Positions 48,933 through 58,896 of a stretch of DNA of 64,000 nucleotides are shown here, one piece after another. The DNA comes from Mycobacterium sp. GA-1841 (lineage in GTDB: Bacteria > Actinomycetota > Actinomycetes > Mycobacteriales > Mycobacteriaceae): assembly GCF_001954135.1 (NCBI RefSeq), contig NZ_MBEQ01000004.1, forward strand, positions 1 to 64,000, given 5' to 3'. The notes under the pieces were generated by a model. That model was not told the DNA's origin. It saw only the letters and a program-made list of their open reading frames with translations, and ran no database searches. The position numbers were made by a program, and so were the translations under genes. Positions within the stretch are counted from its first letter, which is position 1. Each line of letters begins with the position of its first letter.

Positions 48933-48946
48933 TAGAACGTGTTCTA
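48933..48946. promoter_or_regulatory. KstR-type operator between LLM oxidoreductase and MFS genes
   Basis: TAGAACGTGTTCTA is a perfect 14-base palindrome matching the KstR consensus TnnAACnnGTTnnA, flanked by AC and GT that extend the symmetry to ACTAGAACGTGTTCTAGT. It lies 12 bases from the LLM ATG and 37 bases from the MFS GTG. Confidence 0.82.
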
Positions 48947-48982
48947 GTTCCGTGGGGCCGATCGGGCAGGCATGATTGCCGG

Positions 48983-50182
48983 GTGCCTGCGTGGCTGACC
49001 CGCAACGTCCGGGTGCTCTCGGCGGTGTCCTTCCTGCAGGACACCGCGAGCGAACTGCTCTACCCGCTGCTGCCGATCTATCTGACGGTCGTGCTCGGTG
49101 CCCCACCGGCGGTGGTGGGCGCGGTCGAGGGCGCGGCCGAAGGTGCCGCGGCCATGACCAAGTTGGCCGCCGGCCCGCTCGGGGACCGATTCGCCAAGCG
49201 GCCCCTGATCGCCACCGGCTACGGCATGGCGGCTCTGGGCAAGGTCATGGTGGCGGCGGCGGGCGCATGGTCCGGCGTGCTGGCCGGCCGTGTGGTCGAC
49301 CGCCTCGGCAAGGGGATTCGCGGCGCGCCGAGAGACGCACTGCTGGTCACCGACATCGACGAGGCGGCCCGCGGCCGGGTGTTCGGATTCCACCGGGCGA
49401 TGGACACTTTCGGCGCGGTGGTCGGTCCACTGCTGGGGTTGGCCGGTTATGAACTCCTCGACCATCAGATCGCGCCGCTGCTGTGGGTCGCCGTGGCGCC
49501 CGCGGTGCTCAGCGTCGGATTGGTGTTCCTGGTCTCAGAAAAGGGCAAAGAAAAGCGGGGGGCGAAGCGTCGCGCCCCCTCGGTGCGGCAGCGTGAGCCG
49601 ATCTTCGCCAGGTTGCGTGACCTGCCCGGCCGGTACTGGCGGGTGACGGCGGTGCTGGTGGCTTTCGGCCTGCTGAATTTCCCCGACGCGCTGTTGTTGT
49701 TGCGGCTCAACGAGATCGGCTTCTCGGTCGTCGAGGTCATCCTGGCTTACGTCACCTACAACGCGGTGTACGCGATCTCCAGCTTCCCGGCCGGGCTGCT
49801 GGCCGACCGGATCGGGCGGCTTCCGGTGTTCGGGATCGGCCTGGTGTTCTTCGCGATCGGCTATGCCGGGTTGGGATTGACCACCGATCCACTGCTGGCC
49901 TGGCTGCTGATCGGGGCCTACGGCCTGTTCACCGGCTGCACCGACGGCGTCGGCAAGGCCTGGATCTCGGCACTGGTGGGATCAGACCTTCAGGGCAGTG
50001 CGCAAGGAGTGTTCCAGGGGCTCAGCGGTTTTGCCGTGCTGGGTGCCGGGGTGTGGGCCGGGCTGGCCTGGACTGCGATTCCAGGTCAGCCCGGCCAGCT
50101 GCCGCTGTTGATCTCCGGGATCGGCGGTGCGGTGTTCGCGGCCGGGTTGCTGGGCCGCTCGCTGCTCAGCCGGCGGCGGTGA
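48983..50182 (+). CDS. MFS transporter
   Basis: A 399-residue protein from the GTG at 48983 (MPAWLTRNVRVLSAVSFLQDTASELLYPLLPIYL). Twelve spans; motif A-like GDRFAKRPLIATGYG, then RVVDRLGKGIRGAPRDALLV, typical of a MFS subgroup with the RGxGKGxRxxPRDAL signature. The central loop is basic (SEKGKEKRGAKRRAPSVRQRE). Substrate unknown. The KstR-type operator between it and the LLM gene suggests uptake or export linked to sterol or lipid metabolism. Its 3' end overlaps the AurF-like gene by 17 bases. Confidence 0.9.
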   Translation: MPAWLTRNVRVLSAVSFLQDTASELLYPLLPIYLTVVLGAPPAVVGAVEGAAEGAAAMTKLAAGPLGDRFAKRPLIATGYGMAALGKVMVAAAGAWSGVLAGRVVDRLGKGIRGAPRDALLVTDIDEAARGRVFGFHRAMDTFGAVVGPLLGLAGYELLDHQIAPLLWVAVAPAVLSVGLVFLVSEKGKEKRGAKRRAPSVRQREPIFARLRDLPGRYWRVTAVLVAFGLLNFPDALLLLRLNEIGFSVVEVILAYVTYNAVYAISSFPAGLLADRIGRLPVFGIGLVFFAIGYAGLGLTTDPLLAWLLIGAYGLFTGCTDGVGKAWISALVGSDLQGSAQGVFQGLSGFAVLGAGVWAGLAWTAIPGQPGQLPLLISGIGGAVFAAGLLGRSLLSRRR

Positions 50183-51431
50183 CGTCCGACCGGTCAGCGC
50201 CGTCCAGTTCGAACGGCGGTTCGCCCACACCGACGATCGAATGCGTGCCCTGCGAGGTGCGCTCGGTGATGCGGGCGTCGACGGTCCGGGTTCCGATGCT
50301 GATCCGGACGGCGCCTGGGCTCAACGTGTCGGGAGCATCGAGGATGGTTCCGCGCCAATGGAACCGGCCGTCGATCGGAACCAGGTGGCCGGCCAGCCGC
50401 ACATGTACCCGGCGATCGCCGTCACCTGCATCCAGTATCGCGAAGCCGTCGTACACCTCGTCGGTCGTCACGTCACCCGCATCTGTGGACGCGGGGAGGC
50501 GATCGGGTGCGGCGGTGGACAGGAACCCGGCCCGCCGCCACATGCGTCGACCGATACGGCCCATCAGACCGACTTCTTCGAGGAAGGCCGCCAGCGGCGC
50601 GAACCCGGAGATCTGTACCTCGCGGCGGTGGGCGCTGGCCCGGGCCATGCGCCGCGCTGCGCGGGCGTCGAGGCCGACGCGGGCGTACTGCACCTTGTTG
50701 GTGAACAGATAGCGGAAGAACGGCCCGCCGGCACCGTTGAGGTTGGCCACCCACACCCGCGTGTACCAGGGCATCGACGGCATGCGCTTACGCAGGCCGT
50801 CGCGGGCGAACTGGATGTGGCGGGCCTCCTCGGTGACGTGAATACGCATGAGCCGCTGCACCATCGGTTGCAGATCGGGGTCGTCCATCATCTGGCGCTG
50901 CAGCGAGTCGAAGATCTCCTCGCCGACGAGCGCGGCCACCCACAGCACCGAGCCGCGGAAGGCGAACGGCAGCGAGTTGATGATGATGCGCTGATAGAGC
51001 CGCGGCCGTACGGGCTTGGCGCCGATCTTGTCGATGGCCTTGCCGAACATCACCATGTGCCGGGTCTCGTCGCCGAGTTCGGTGAGCTCGTAGTGCGTGG
51101 AATGCGAGGTCGGATCCTGGTGCATCATCTTGCGCAGCAGCGACTGGTTGAGGATGTTCTCGAACCAGATGCCGGCCGACAGCGTGTTGGCCAGTTCCTG
51201 GCGGGACAGCTCGATCTGCTCCTCGCGGGACATGGTGTCCCACAATGGTGTTCCGTACAGCGACACGATGCGCGGTGGTAGGAAGAACTTGTCCGGGTCC
51301 AGCGGCGCGTCCCAGTCGATGTCGACGACCGGTGCGTACGACTTGCGCACCGACCCCTTGAGCAGGCGCTCGGAAAACGCGTCCCGCGTCGCGGCGTTGG
51401 CCGAACCGGTGGATCTGACCGAAGCTGTCAC
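50166..51431 (-). CDS. AurF-like diiron oxygenase fused to DUF4873
   Basis: A 421-residue protein from the GTG at 51431. Residues ~20-300 are an AurF (p-aminobenzoate N-oxygenase-like) four-helix diiron domain, with the ligand motifs GEEIFD (~170), ELGDETRHM (118-126) and TEEARHIQFAR (200-210). Residues ~330-410 match DUF4873 (YDGFAILDAGDGDRRVHVRLAGHLVPIDGRFHWRGTI). The fusion suggests that the small domain modulates or anchors the oxygenase. Substrate unknown. Phased direct repeats lie in the promoter gap towards cobF. Confidence 0.85.
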   Translation of the reverse strand: MTASVRSTGSANAATRDAFSERLLKGSVRKSYAPVVDIDWDAPLDPDKFFLPPRIVSLYGTPLWDTMSREEQIELSRQELANTLSAGIWFENILNQSLLRKMMHQDPTSHSTHYELTELGDETRHMVMFGKAIDKIGAKPVRPRLYQRIIINSLPFAFRGSVLWVAALVGEEIFDSLQRQMMDDPDLQPMVQRLMRIHVTEEARHIQFARDGLRKRMPSMPWYTRVWVANLNGAGGPFFRYLFTNKVQYARVGLDARAARRMARASAHRREVQISGFAPLAAFLEEVGLMGRIGRRMWRRAGFLSTAAPDRLPASTDAGDVTTDEVYDGFAILDAGDGDRRVHVRLAGHLVPIDGRFHWRGTILDAPDTLSPGAVRISIGTRTVDARITERTSQGTHSIVGVGEPPFELDGADRSDVTAAG

Positions 51432-51495
51432 CGTTGACGTCCCTTCATCGTGTACCCCCTGGCTCGACGGTAGGTAGCGGCAACGCACGATGTCA

Positions 51496-51525
51496 ATACC
51501 TCGGGTACCGGATACTTCGGGTACC
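51496..51525. promoter_or_regulatory. Phased direct repeats in the aurF-like/cobF intergenic region
   Basis: ATACCTCGGGTACC (51496-51509) and ATACTTCGGGTACC (51512-51525) differ at one base and repeat with a 16-base period. Each contains the palindrome GGTACC. They lie 64 bases upstream of the aurF-like start and 28 bases upstream of cobF, and are a good binding-site candidate for an unknown regulator. Confidence 0.55.
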
Positions 51526-51553
51526 CGGTTTCATTTCGGTTAACCTTCCAGGC

Positions 51554-52315
51554 GTGCGTCGTATCCACGTCATCGGAATCGGGGCCGGTGATCCGGACTT
51601 CGTCACGGTCCAGGCCATTTCCGCGCTCAACGACACCCAGGTGTTCTTCGCGATGGACAAGGGGCCGCGCAGAGGCACGGCCGACGAGTTGGTGGCGGTG
51701 CGCAAGCTGATCTGCGACCGGTTCATCACCGATCCCGACGGCTACCGGTTCGTCGAACTGGTCGACCCACCGCGCGCCGCGGCCGGTGACGTCCCGGGCT
51801 ACCGCCAGGCGGTGGCCGACTGGCACGCCGAGCGCGCCCGGATCTGGGCGGCGGCCATCGAGACCGAACTCGGGCCCGACGGGACCGGGGCTTTCTTAGC
51901 CTGGGGTGATCCGTCGCTGTACGACAGCACACTGCGGATCCTGGACACAGTGGCCGAGTACGTGGAGTTCACCTACGACGTCATCCCCGGCATCACCGCC
52001 ATCCAGGTCCTGACCGCCCGGCACCGCATCCCGCTCAACGACGTCGGCGAACCCGTGCTGATCACGACCGGACGGCAGTTGCGTGAGCAGGGATTGACGG
52101 GAAGTGCCGTGGTGATGCTCGACGCCGACTGCTCATTTCAACAGTGCCCGCCGCAGACCAGGATCTGGTGGGGCGCTTATCTCGGCACGGCCGACGAGTT
52201 GCTCTATGCGGGCACCGTCGGCGAGATCGGCGACGAGATCGTTGCCGCGCGCGCGGAAGCCAGAACACGCCATGGCTGGATCATGGACACGTACCTACTG
52301 CGCTCGGCAGACTGA
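51554..52315 (+). CDS. cobF: Precorrin-6A synthase (deacetylating) CobF
   Basis: A 253-residue SAM-dependent tetrapyrrole methylase from the GTG at 51554. It has RRIHVIGIGAGDPDFVTVQAISAL at the N-terminus, GAFLAWGDPSLYDSTLRIL and VIPGITAIQVL, the usual corrinoid methylase motifs, and the CobF-specific long middle with ADWHAERARIW. It methylates C1 of precorrin-5 in the aerobic cobalamin pathway. No other cob gene is in the window. Confidence 0.92.
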   Translation: MRRIHVIGIGAGDPDFVTVQAISALNDTQVFFAMDKGPRRGTADELVAVRKLICDRFITDPDGYRFVELVDPPRAAAGDVPGYRQAVADWHAERARIWAAAIETELGPDGTGAFLAWGDPSLYDSTLRILDTVAEYVEFTYDVIPGITAIQVLTARHRIPLNDVGEPVLITTGRQLREQGLTGSAVVMLDADCSFQQCPPQTRIWWGAYLGTADELLYAGTVGEIGDEIVAARAEARTRHGWIMDTYLLRSAD

Positions 52316-52321
52316 GCGCCC

Positions 52322-52702
52322 ATGAGCTCATTTCTGCTGCGCGCCGCGGTCGGATTCGCGCTCTGGGTGGTCACTCTCGTCGTGCCGGGGATGAGCTTCG
52401 TCGGCGGTGACTCGACAATTGCCAGAGTCGGCATCATCTTCGTCGTCGCCGTGATCTTCGGTCTGGTCAACGCGTTCATCAAGCCGATCGTGCAGATCCT
52501 GTCGATCCCGCTCTACATCCTCACGCTTGGGCTGTTCCACATCGTCATCAACGCCCTGATGCTCATGCTCACCTCGTGGATCACCGACAACACCACCGGC
52601 TGGGGTCTGCACATCGACCAGTTCTGGTGGACCGCGATCTGGGCGGCGATCGTGTTGTCGGTGGTGAGCTGGCTACTGTCGTTCGTCAAGGCCGTTGCGT
52701 AG
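52322..52702 (+). CDS. Phage-holin-4-superfamily-like membrane protein
   Basis: A 126-residue protein with four membrane spans. NAFIKPIVQILSIPLYILTLGLFHIVINALMLMLTSWI is the hallmark of the holin-4_2 / YvlD-type family. Despite the name these are ordinary bacterial membrane proteins of unknown role; no phage genes are near. It starts six bases after the cobF stop, so the two probably form an operon. Its end overlaps the convergent FUSC gene by 30 bases. Confidence 0.87.
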   Translation: MSSFLLRAAVGFALWVVTLVVPGMSFVGGDSTIARVGIIFVVAVIFGLVNAFIKPIVQILSIPLYILTLGLFHIVINALMLMLTSWITDNTTGWGLHIDQFWWTAIWAAIVLSVVSWLLSFVKAVA

Positions 52703-54421
52703 CACCGAAACCTGTTCTCGCAGCGCCGCGGCGGTGTCGGCGGCCGCGCGGGCTCCGGCCTCGGTGCGGCCGTCATGTTCGGCGGCCCAACACGCGGCCA
52801 GCGTGCGGTACGCGAGCTGTTCGGCAGCCACGACCGTCGGCCACAACCGTTCCGCCCCAACACGTTGCGCGGCCGAACCGCCGACACTCCCGTCGTAGGC
52901 GGGCAGTAACTCCATCGCCCGCAACTGCAGGTCCCGGCGCGCAGTGCGGGCGACCGGGGAGCTGACGTCGGTGTCCCTCAGGTGCGACAGGGCCGTGGTG
53001 ACCGCGTCGAGCGTGCCGGTGATCGCCTTGGGCAGAGCCGTCGGATGGCGCAGGCGTTGGGTGGCCCAGTACACGGCCAACGCCACCGCACATCCGATCA
53101 GGGTGTCGCTGCCGCGGGTGAGCAGAAGCTCGCCGAGATTCGCGACGGGCACCCCGCCGGAGGCGATCGTGAGCGCGGCGGGCGTGATGAACACGACGGC
53201 CAAGGTGTAGTTGCGCACCACGTACATCTCGATGACGAACTGCAGTGCACCGATCACCAGCGCGAGCCACAGGCCCTGCGGATGCACGGCCAGGATCGCC
53301 CCGGCCACCGCGAGGCCCAGCCAGGTGCCCAGGGTCCGTTCGACGCTGCGGGTCAGCGTCCGTTGCCAGTCGAAACCCTGGTGCAGCATCAGAACGGCGG
53401 CCGCCATCGCCCAGTACGCATGCGTCATCGTCAAGGCTTGCGAGACCAGCACCGCGATGACGCCGGAGATTAGTACCGCGACGCCGACCCGCGCAGCCAG
53501 CTGCAGCGACACCGAACCCGGCGTCAGTGCCCGGCGCAGCAGACGCAGCACGCTCGGCCGGCCCAGCGGAACTCCTTCGGCGCCATGCTCATCGGTGATC
53601 GCGTCGGCCGGGACGGTGGCCAGGTGCCGGGCCAGGGCCGCGCCGTCAGGCGGAGCCGGCGCTCCCGCGTCGACAGCCCGCATCGCCTCGGCGAACAACA
53701 CGTGCAGGCGCCGGTTGACGACCCGCAGCCGGTACAGCGCCCGGTCGGGCTTGGGTTGCACCGGCTGGTGGTTGACCAGGGTGACCCATGCGGTGTGCAG
53801 CAACAGCGCCGCCCGATGTCTTGTGTCGGCCGTCGGGTTGTCGATGTAGTCCGCGACGGCGGCGGCCGACGCGGCCACGGCGGCTTTCTCCGGTCCGCGA
53901 GGACGGATCAGCGCACCCGACATGTGCACCAACCAGGCGAACGCGCCGCCGGCCAACACGAGCGTGGCGTGCTGGGCCGGGCTCAGGTGCAGTGTCGCGG
54001 GCGTGCCGGTACCGGCGGCGCAGGCCAGCACCAACATGTAGGCCCCGGGCGGCCCGACCGACAGGGCGTGGCACACCAGGGTGGCCACCGCGGCGATCAG
54101 CGTGACGGTCAGTACGCCCAGCCACGGCGCCGACGACGCCCAATCGCCCAGTGCCACGGCGGCGGCAAAGCACACTGCGACCACGGCGAGGTACGCGCCG
54201 CGGTTCAGATACGGCCGGCCGCTGCCATACAAGGAGGTGAATCCGCCGATGGTGGCGACCAGGCCGGCGGTGGTGTCTCCGGCCAGCCAGCCGACCAGAA
54301 CCGGTACCGCCATGCAGATCCCGGCGCGCAGTGCGAACGGCCAGCGCCGCGGCACGCTGTTGATCACGAAGATGCCGCGCAGGGGATGAGTGGTCGCTCT
54401 TGGTGCCGGCCGGTCGGACAT
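52673..54421 (-). CDS. FUSC/YccC-type aromatic-acid exporter family protein
   Basis: A 582-residue protein from the ATG at 54421. Two blocks of five to six membrane spans, at ~20-165 and ~310-455, are separated and followed by soluble helical parts, the FUSC layout. The second block has VLVSQALTMTHAYWAMAAAVLMLHQGFDWQRTLTRSVERTLGTWLG, with the R-T-x-x-R-x-x-G-T pattern of this family. Relatives export hydroxybenzoates or toxic aromatics. Divergent from the fpg2 gene with a 40-base gap. Confidence 0.88.
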   Translation of the reverse strand: MSDRPAPRATTHPLRGIFVINSVPRRWPFALRAGICMAVPVLVGWLAGDTTAGLVATIGGFTSLYGSGRPYLNRGAYLAVVAVCFAAAVALGDWASSAPWLGVLTVTLIAAVATLVCHALSVGPPGAYMLVLACAAGTGTPATLHLSPAQHATLVLAGGAFAWLVHMSGALIRPRGPEKAAVAASAAAVADYIDNPTADTRHRAALLLHTAWVTLVNHQPVQPKPDRALYRLRVVNRRLHVLFAEAMRAVDAGAPAPPDGAALARHLATVPADAITDEHGAEGVPLGRPSVLRLLRRALTPGSVSLQLAARVGVAVLISGVIAVLVSQALTMTHAYWAMAAAVLMLHQGFDWQRTLTRSVERTLGTWLGLAVAGAILAVHPQGLWLALVIGALQFVIEMYVVRNYTLAVVFITPAALTIASGGVPVANLGELLLTRGSDTLIGCAVALAVYWATQRLRHPTALPKAITGTLDAVTTALSHLRDTDVSSPVARTARRDLQLRAMELLPAYDGSVGGSAAQRVGAERLWPTVVAAEQLAYRTLAACWAAEHDGRTEAGARAAADTAAALREQVSVLRNGLDERQ

Positions 54422-54461
54422 GTCTACAGCATGCGCGGCGTTTCGCTGACACACTGGACCC

Positions 54462-55316
54462 ATGCCCGAACTCCCCGAAGTCGAGGCGCTGGCCGATCAT
54501 CTGCGTCGGCATGCCACCGGCCGCCAGGTCACCCGGATCGACGTGGCCGCGTTGTCGGTGCTCAAGACCTTCGATCCACCGCCCACGGCGTTGCACGGCC
54601 AAACCGTGACGGGGGCGAACCGGTGGGGTAAGTACCTCGGACTCGAAGCAGGTCCCTGGCACCTGATCACCCACCTGTCGCGGGCGGGGTGGCTGCGGTG
54701 GTCGGACAAGTTGGCGACGACGCCGCTCAAGCCGGGCAAGGGGCCGATCGCGCTGCGGGTGCATCTCGCCGACTCGGTGGGCTTCGACCTGACCGAGGCC
54801 GGAACCCAGAAGCGGCTGGCGGTATGGGTGGTCGGTGATCCGCTCGACGTGCCGCAGATCGCCTCGTTGGGGCCGGATGCGCTGTCCCTGGATGCGGCCG
54901 GGCTGGCGGATGTGTTGGCCGGGAATTCAGGACGGATCAAGACCGTCATCACGGATCAGAAGGTGATCGCCGGGATCGGTAACGCCTACAGCGACGAGAT
55001 CCTGCACGTGGCCAAGCTGTCGCCGTTCGCCACCGCGGGCAAGCTCACCGGTGCGCAATTGGCTGCCCTGCACGACGCGATGATCACCGTCCTGACCGAT
55101 GCGGTGTCCCGTTCGGTCGGTCAGCAGGCGGCAACGCTCAAGGGGGAGAAGCGGTCTGGGTTACGCGTGCATGCCCGCACCGGGCTGCCCTGCCCGGTGT
55201 GCGGAGATACGGTGCGGGAGGTGTCTTTCGCCGACAAGTCGTTCCAGTACTGCCCGACGTGCCAGACCGGCGGCAAGGTGCTGGCGGACCGGCGGATGTC
55301 CCGGCTGCTCAAGTAG
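54462..55316 (+). CDS. Formamidopyrimidine-DNA glycosylase family protein (Fpg2/Nei-like)
   Basis: A 284-residue, apparently intact protein. The N-terminus MPELPEVE supplies the Pro catalytic residue and Glu. The H2TH region is VITDQKVIAGIGNAYSDEILHVAKLSP. The C-terminal zinc finger has CPVCG and CPTCQ. It excises oxidised bases and nicks abasic sites. By order it equals Rv0944 of M. tuberculosis, which there is a shortened Fpg2; here all domains are present. The missing or changed lysine loop of canonical Fpg cannot be judged by eye. Confidence 0.9.
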   Translation: MPELPEVEALADHLRRHATGRQVTRIDVAALSVLKTFDPPPTALHGQTVTGANRWGKYLGLEAGPWHLITHLSRAGWLRWSDKLATTPLKPGKGPIALRVHLADSVGFDLTEAGTQKRLAVWVVGDPLDVPQIASLGPDALSLDAAGLADVLAGNSGRIKTVITDQKVIAGIGNAYSDEILHVAKLSPFATAGKLTGAQLAALHDAMITVLTDAVSRSVGQQAATLKGEKRSGLRVHARTGLPCPVCGDTVREVSFADKSFQYCPTCQTGGKVLADRRMSRLLK

Positions 55317-55376
55317 CACGCTGCGCAAGAGCACTCTGCGTTCTTGACAGTTGTCTAACTCGGTTATCCTGCAGCG

Positions 55377-56126
55377 ATGACCCGTCAGAAGATCCTCATC
55401 ACCGGTGCCAGCTCTGGGCTGGGCGCGGGCATGGCCCGCCAGTTCGCGGCCAAGGGCCGTGACCTGGCGCTGTGTGCTCGCCGCACCGAACGGCTCGACG
55501 AGCTCAAGGCCGAGCTGGCCGATCGGCATCCGTACATCAAGATCGCGGTCGCGGCGTTGGACGTCAACGACCATGAGGCGGTGCCCCGGGTGTTCGGCGA
55601 GCTGTCCGAGGAACTGGGCGGCATCGACCGCGTGATCGTCAACGCGGGGATCGGCAAAGGCTGGCCGTTGGGCGAGGGCAAGCCGTGGGCCAACAAGGCC
55701 ACCATCGAGACTAACCTGATCGCCGGCCTGGTGCAGATCGAAACCGCGCTGGAGATGTTCAAGAAGTCCGGCAGCGGTCACCTGGTGTTGATCTCGTCGG
55801 TGCTGGGCAACACCGGTGTGCCCGGTGGCAAGGCTGCCTACTGCGCGAGCAAGGCCGGCATGACCTCGCTGGGCGAGTCGCTGCGCGCCGAGTACGACAA
55901 GGGCCCGATCCGGGTCACCGTTGTCGAGCCTGGCTACATCGAGTCGGAGATGACGGCCAAGTCGGCCACCACGATGCTCATGGTCGACAACGAGACCGGG
56001 GTACGCGCCATGGTCGAGGCCATCGACAAGGAGAAGGGCCGGGCCGTGGTGCCGCGCTGGCCGTGGGCACCGCTCACCCAGGTGATGCGCTTGCTGCCAC
56101 CGAAGTACACCAAGCGCTTCGCCTGA
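55377..56126 (+). CDS. Short-chain dehydrogenase/reductase (Rv0945-like)
   Basis: A 249-residue classical SDR: ITGASSGLGAGMARQFAAKG, CARRTERLDEL (Arg after beta-2, suggesting NADPH), VNAGIGKG, Ser in LISSVLG, Y-C-A-S-K-A-G. The C-terminus is hydrophobic and basic (WAPLTQVMRLLPPKYTKRFA), suggesting membrane association. It follows fpg2 by 60 bases in the same direction. Probably an acyl or keto-lipid reductase. Confidence 0.92.
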   Translation: MTRQKILITGASSGLGAGMARQFAAKGRDLALCARRTERLDELKAELADRHPYIKIAVAALDVNDHEAVPRVFGELSEELGGIDRVIVNAGIGKGWPLGEGKPWANKATIETNLIAGLVQIETALEMFKKSGSGHLVLISSVLGNTGVPGGKAAYCASKAGMTSLGESLRAEYDKGPIRVTVVEPGYIESEMTAKSATTMLMVDNETGVRAMVEAIDKEKGRAVVPRWPWAPLTQVMRLLPPKYTKRFA

Positions 56127-56141
56127 GCTTGTCGGCTCCGA

Positions 56142-56669
56142 TCAGGGAGCCGGGACCTGCACGCAGCCGACGCCGGGCAGGCAGCCGCCGCCGCCACCGG
56201 GGCCACCGCTGCCGGTGGGTCCGCCGGGGATCATGCCGCCGCCGCCACCGGGGCCACCGCTACCGGTGGGTCCGCCGGGGATCGAGCCGCCGCCACCACC
56301 GGGGCCACCGCTACCGGTGGGTCCGCCGGGGATCGAGCCGCCGCCACCCTCGGGCCCACCGCCGCCGGTGGGTCCGCCGGGAATGGAGCCGCCGCCACCC
56401 TCGGGGCCACCGCCGCCGGTGGCTCCACCGGGAGCGGTGCCTTCGCCGCCGGGGGCCGGCGCCGGTGAAGTCTCCATGGTGGTGGTCACGGTTGTGGTCG
56501 TCGAGGTGAGTGACGATGTCGTCGGGGCGGTGTCATCACTAGAACCACACCCGACAAGTAGCGGCGCCGCAGTGAGGGCCACGCCAAAGCCGACGGTCAT
56601 CGACCACTTACGGATCGATGGCCAGGTACCACTCTTGCCGGTCGTCAAGGTCAGCGGATTTGTTGACAT
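56142..56669 (-). CDS. Lipoprotein with 17-residue Gly-rich tandem repeats
   Basis: A 175-residue protein from the ATG at 56669. A hydrophobic stretch ends in the lipobox L-V-G-C (Cys41), then a Thr/Ser-rich linker, then five units of 17 residues of the type SIPGGPTGSGGPGGGGG (78-162) and a Cys-containing end (CLPGVGCVQVPAP). It probably lies outside the membrane as an extended, disordered chain. Function unknown. Convergent with the SDR gene. Confidence 0.75.
   Translation of the reverse strand: MSTNPLTLTTGKSGTWPSIRKWSMTVGFGVALTAAPLLVGCGSSDDTAPTTSSLTSTTTTVTTTMETSPAPAPGGEGTAPGGATGGGGPEGGGGSIPGGPTGGGGPEGGGGSIPGGPTGSGGPGGGGGSIPGGPTGSGGPGGGGGMIPGGPTGSGGPGGGGGCLPGVGCVQVPAP
56184..56438 (-). repeat. 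51-bp coding minisatellite, five units
   Basis: Five in-frame 51-base units in the lipoprotein gene. Units 2-5 are closest to each other; the first is more diverged (TAPGGATGGGGPEGGGG). Multiples of three keep the frame, so unit number could vary between strains without knocking the gene out. Confidence 0.88.
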
Positions 56670-56815
56670 CGTTGAAACTCCAGTTCGGTCGGGCCGCAAT
56701 TGGTGGTGACGCCCCAGGGTTCCCGCTGAAGATCGGATTCAATCATCCGAATGATCAGGGCCACTTCGGCCGAGACGAGGTTTCGGTCCGAAGCGGACGT
56801 GGGTAGCCCAAGGGC

Positions 56816-57145
56816 ATGTCCACAAAGTTGATTTCCACGATGTTGTTTACCGGTGCCGCCGCGGGTGCGGTGGCCTTCGCCCCGGTGGCTTTCGCCGAGC
56901 CCGGGCCGCCGCCGCCCGCCCCGCCGGCGCCCGGTTGCTACAACCCGGACGGCACCCCGTGTACTCCGTCGGCCGGCCCGCAGGGCGCGGGCGCTGAGGT
57001 TCCCGGTGGCCCCGGGGCTCAGGCCGGGTCTGACGGACACGTCTCCGCGGGCGTTCCGGGTGGGCCCTGGGCCGAGGCCGGGCCCGGTGGCGGCGTCGCC
57101 TGCGTGCCGGGCGGACCGTGCCGGACCATCGACCTTCCCGGCTGA
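56816..57145 (+). CDS. Small exported Pro/Gly-rich protein
   Basis: A 109-residue protein from the ATG at 56816. Signal peptide (~1-27, ending AFA-E). The mature chain begins EPGPPPPAPPAPGCYNPDGTPCTP and then alternates Gly-rich turns (VPGGPGAQAG.., VPGGPWAEAG..) ending VACVPGGPCRTIDLPG; four cysteines. Typical of low-complexity mycobacterial exported proteins. No domain recognised. Convergent with pgi. Confidence 0.7.
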   Translation: MSTKLISTMLFTGAAAGAVAFAPVAFAEPGPPPPAPPAPGCYNPDGTPCTPSAGPQGAGAEVPGGPGAQAGSDGHVSAGVPGGPWAEAGPGGGVACVPGGPCRTIDLPG

Positions 57146-57187
57146 GCCGGGATAACGGACAGGCGCTAGAGAGCCCGCGCCCTTCTA

Positions 57188-58846
<1,659 letters not shown>

Positions 58847-58896
58847 TCTTTTGACCATAGTGCGGCGCTCGATCCAGAGGTGTACATGATTGATGT

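Noticed and set aside
52322..52702. Prophage holin
   Set aside because: The holin-4 family name is historical; no lysin, capsid or integrase genes are nearby and the gene pairs with cobF.
56184..56438. Possible CRISPR or non-coding satellite
   Set aside because: The 51-base units are contiguous, without spacers, and lie in frame in a lipoprotein gene with a clear signal sequence.
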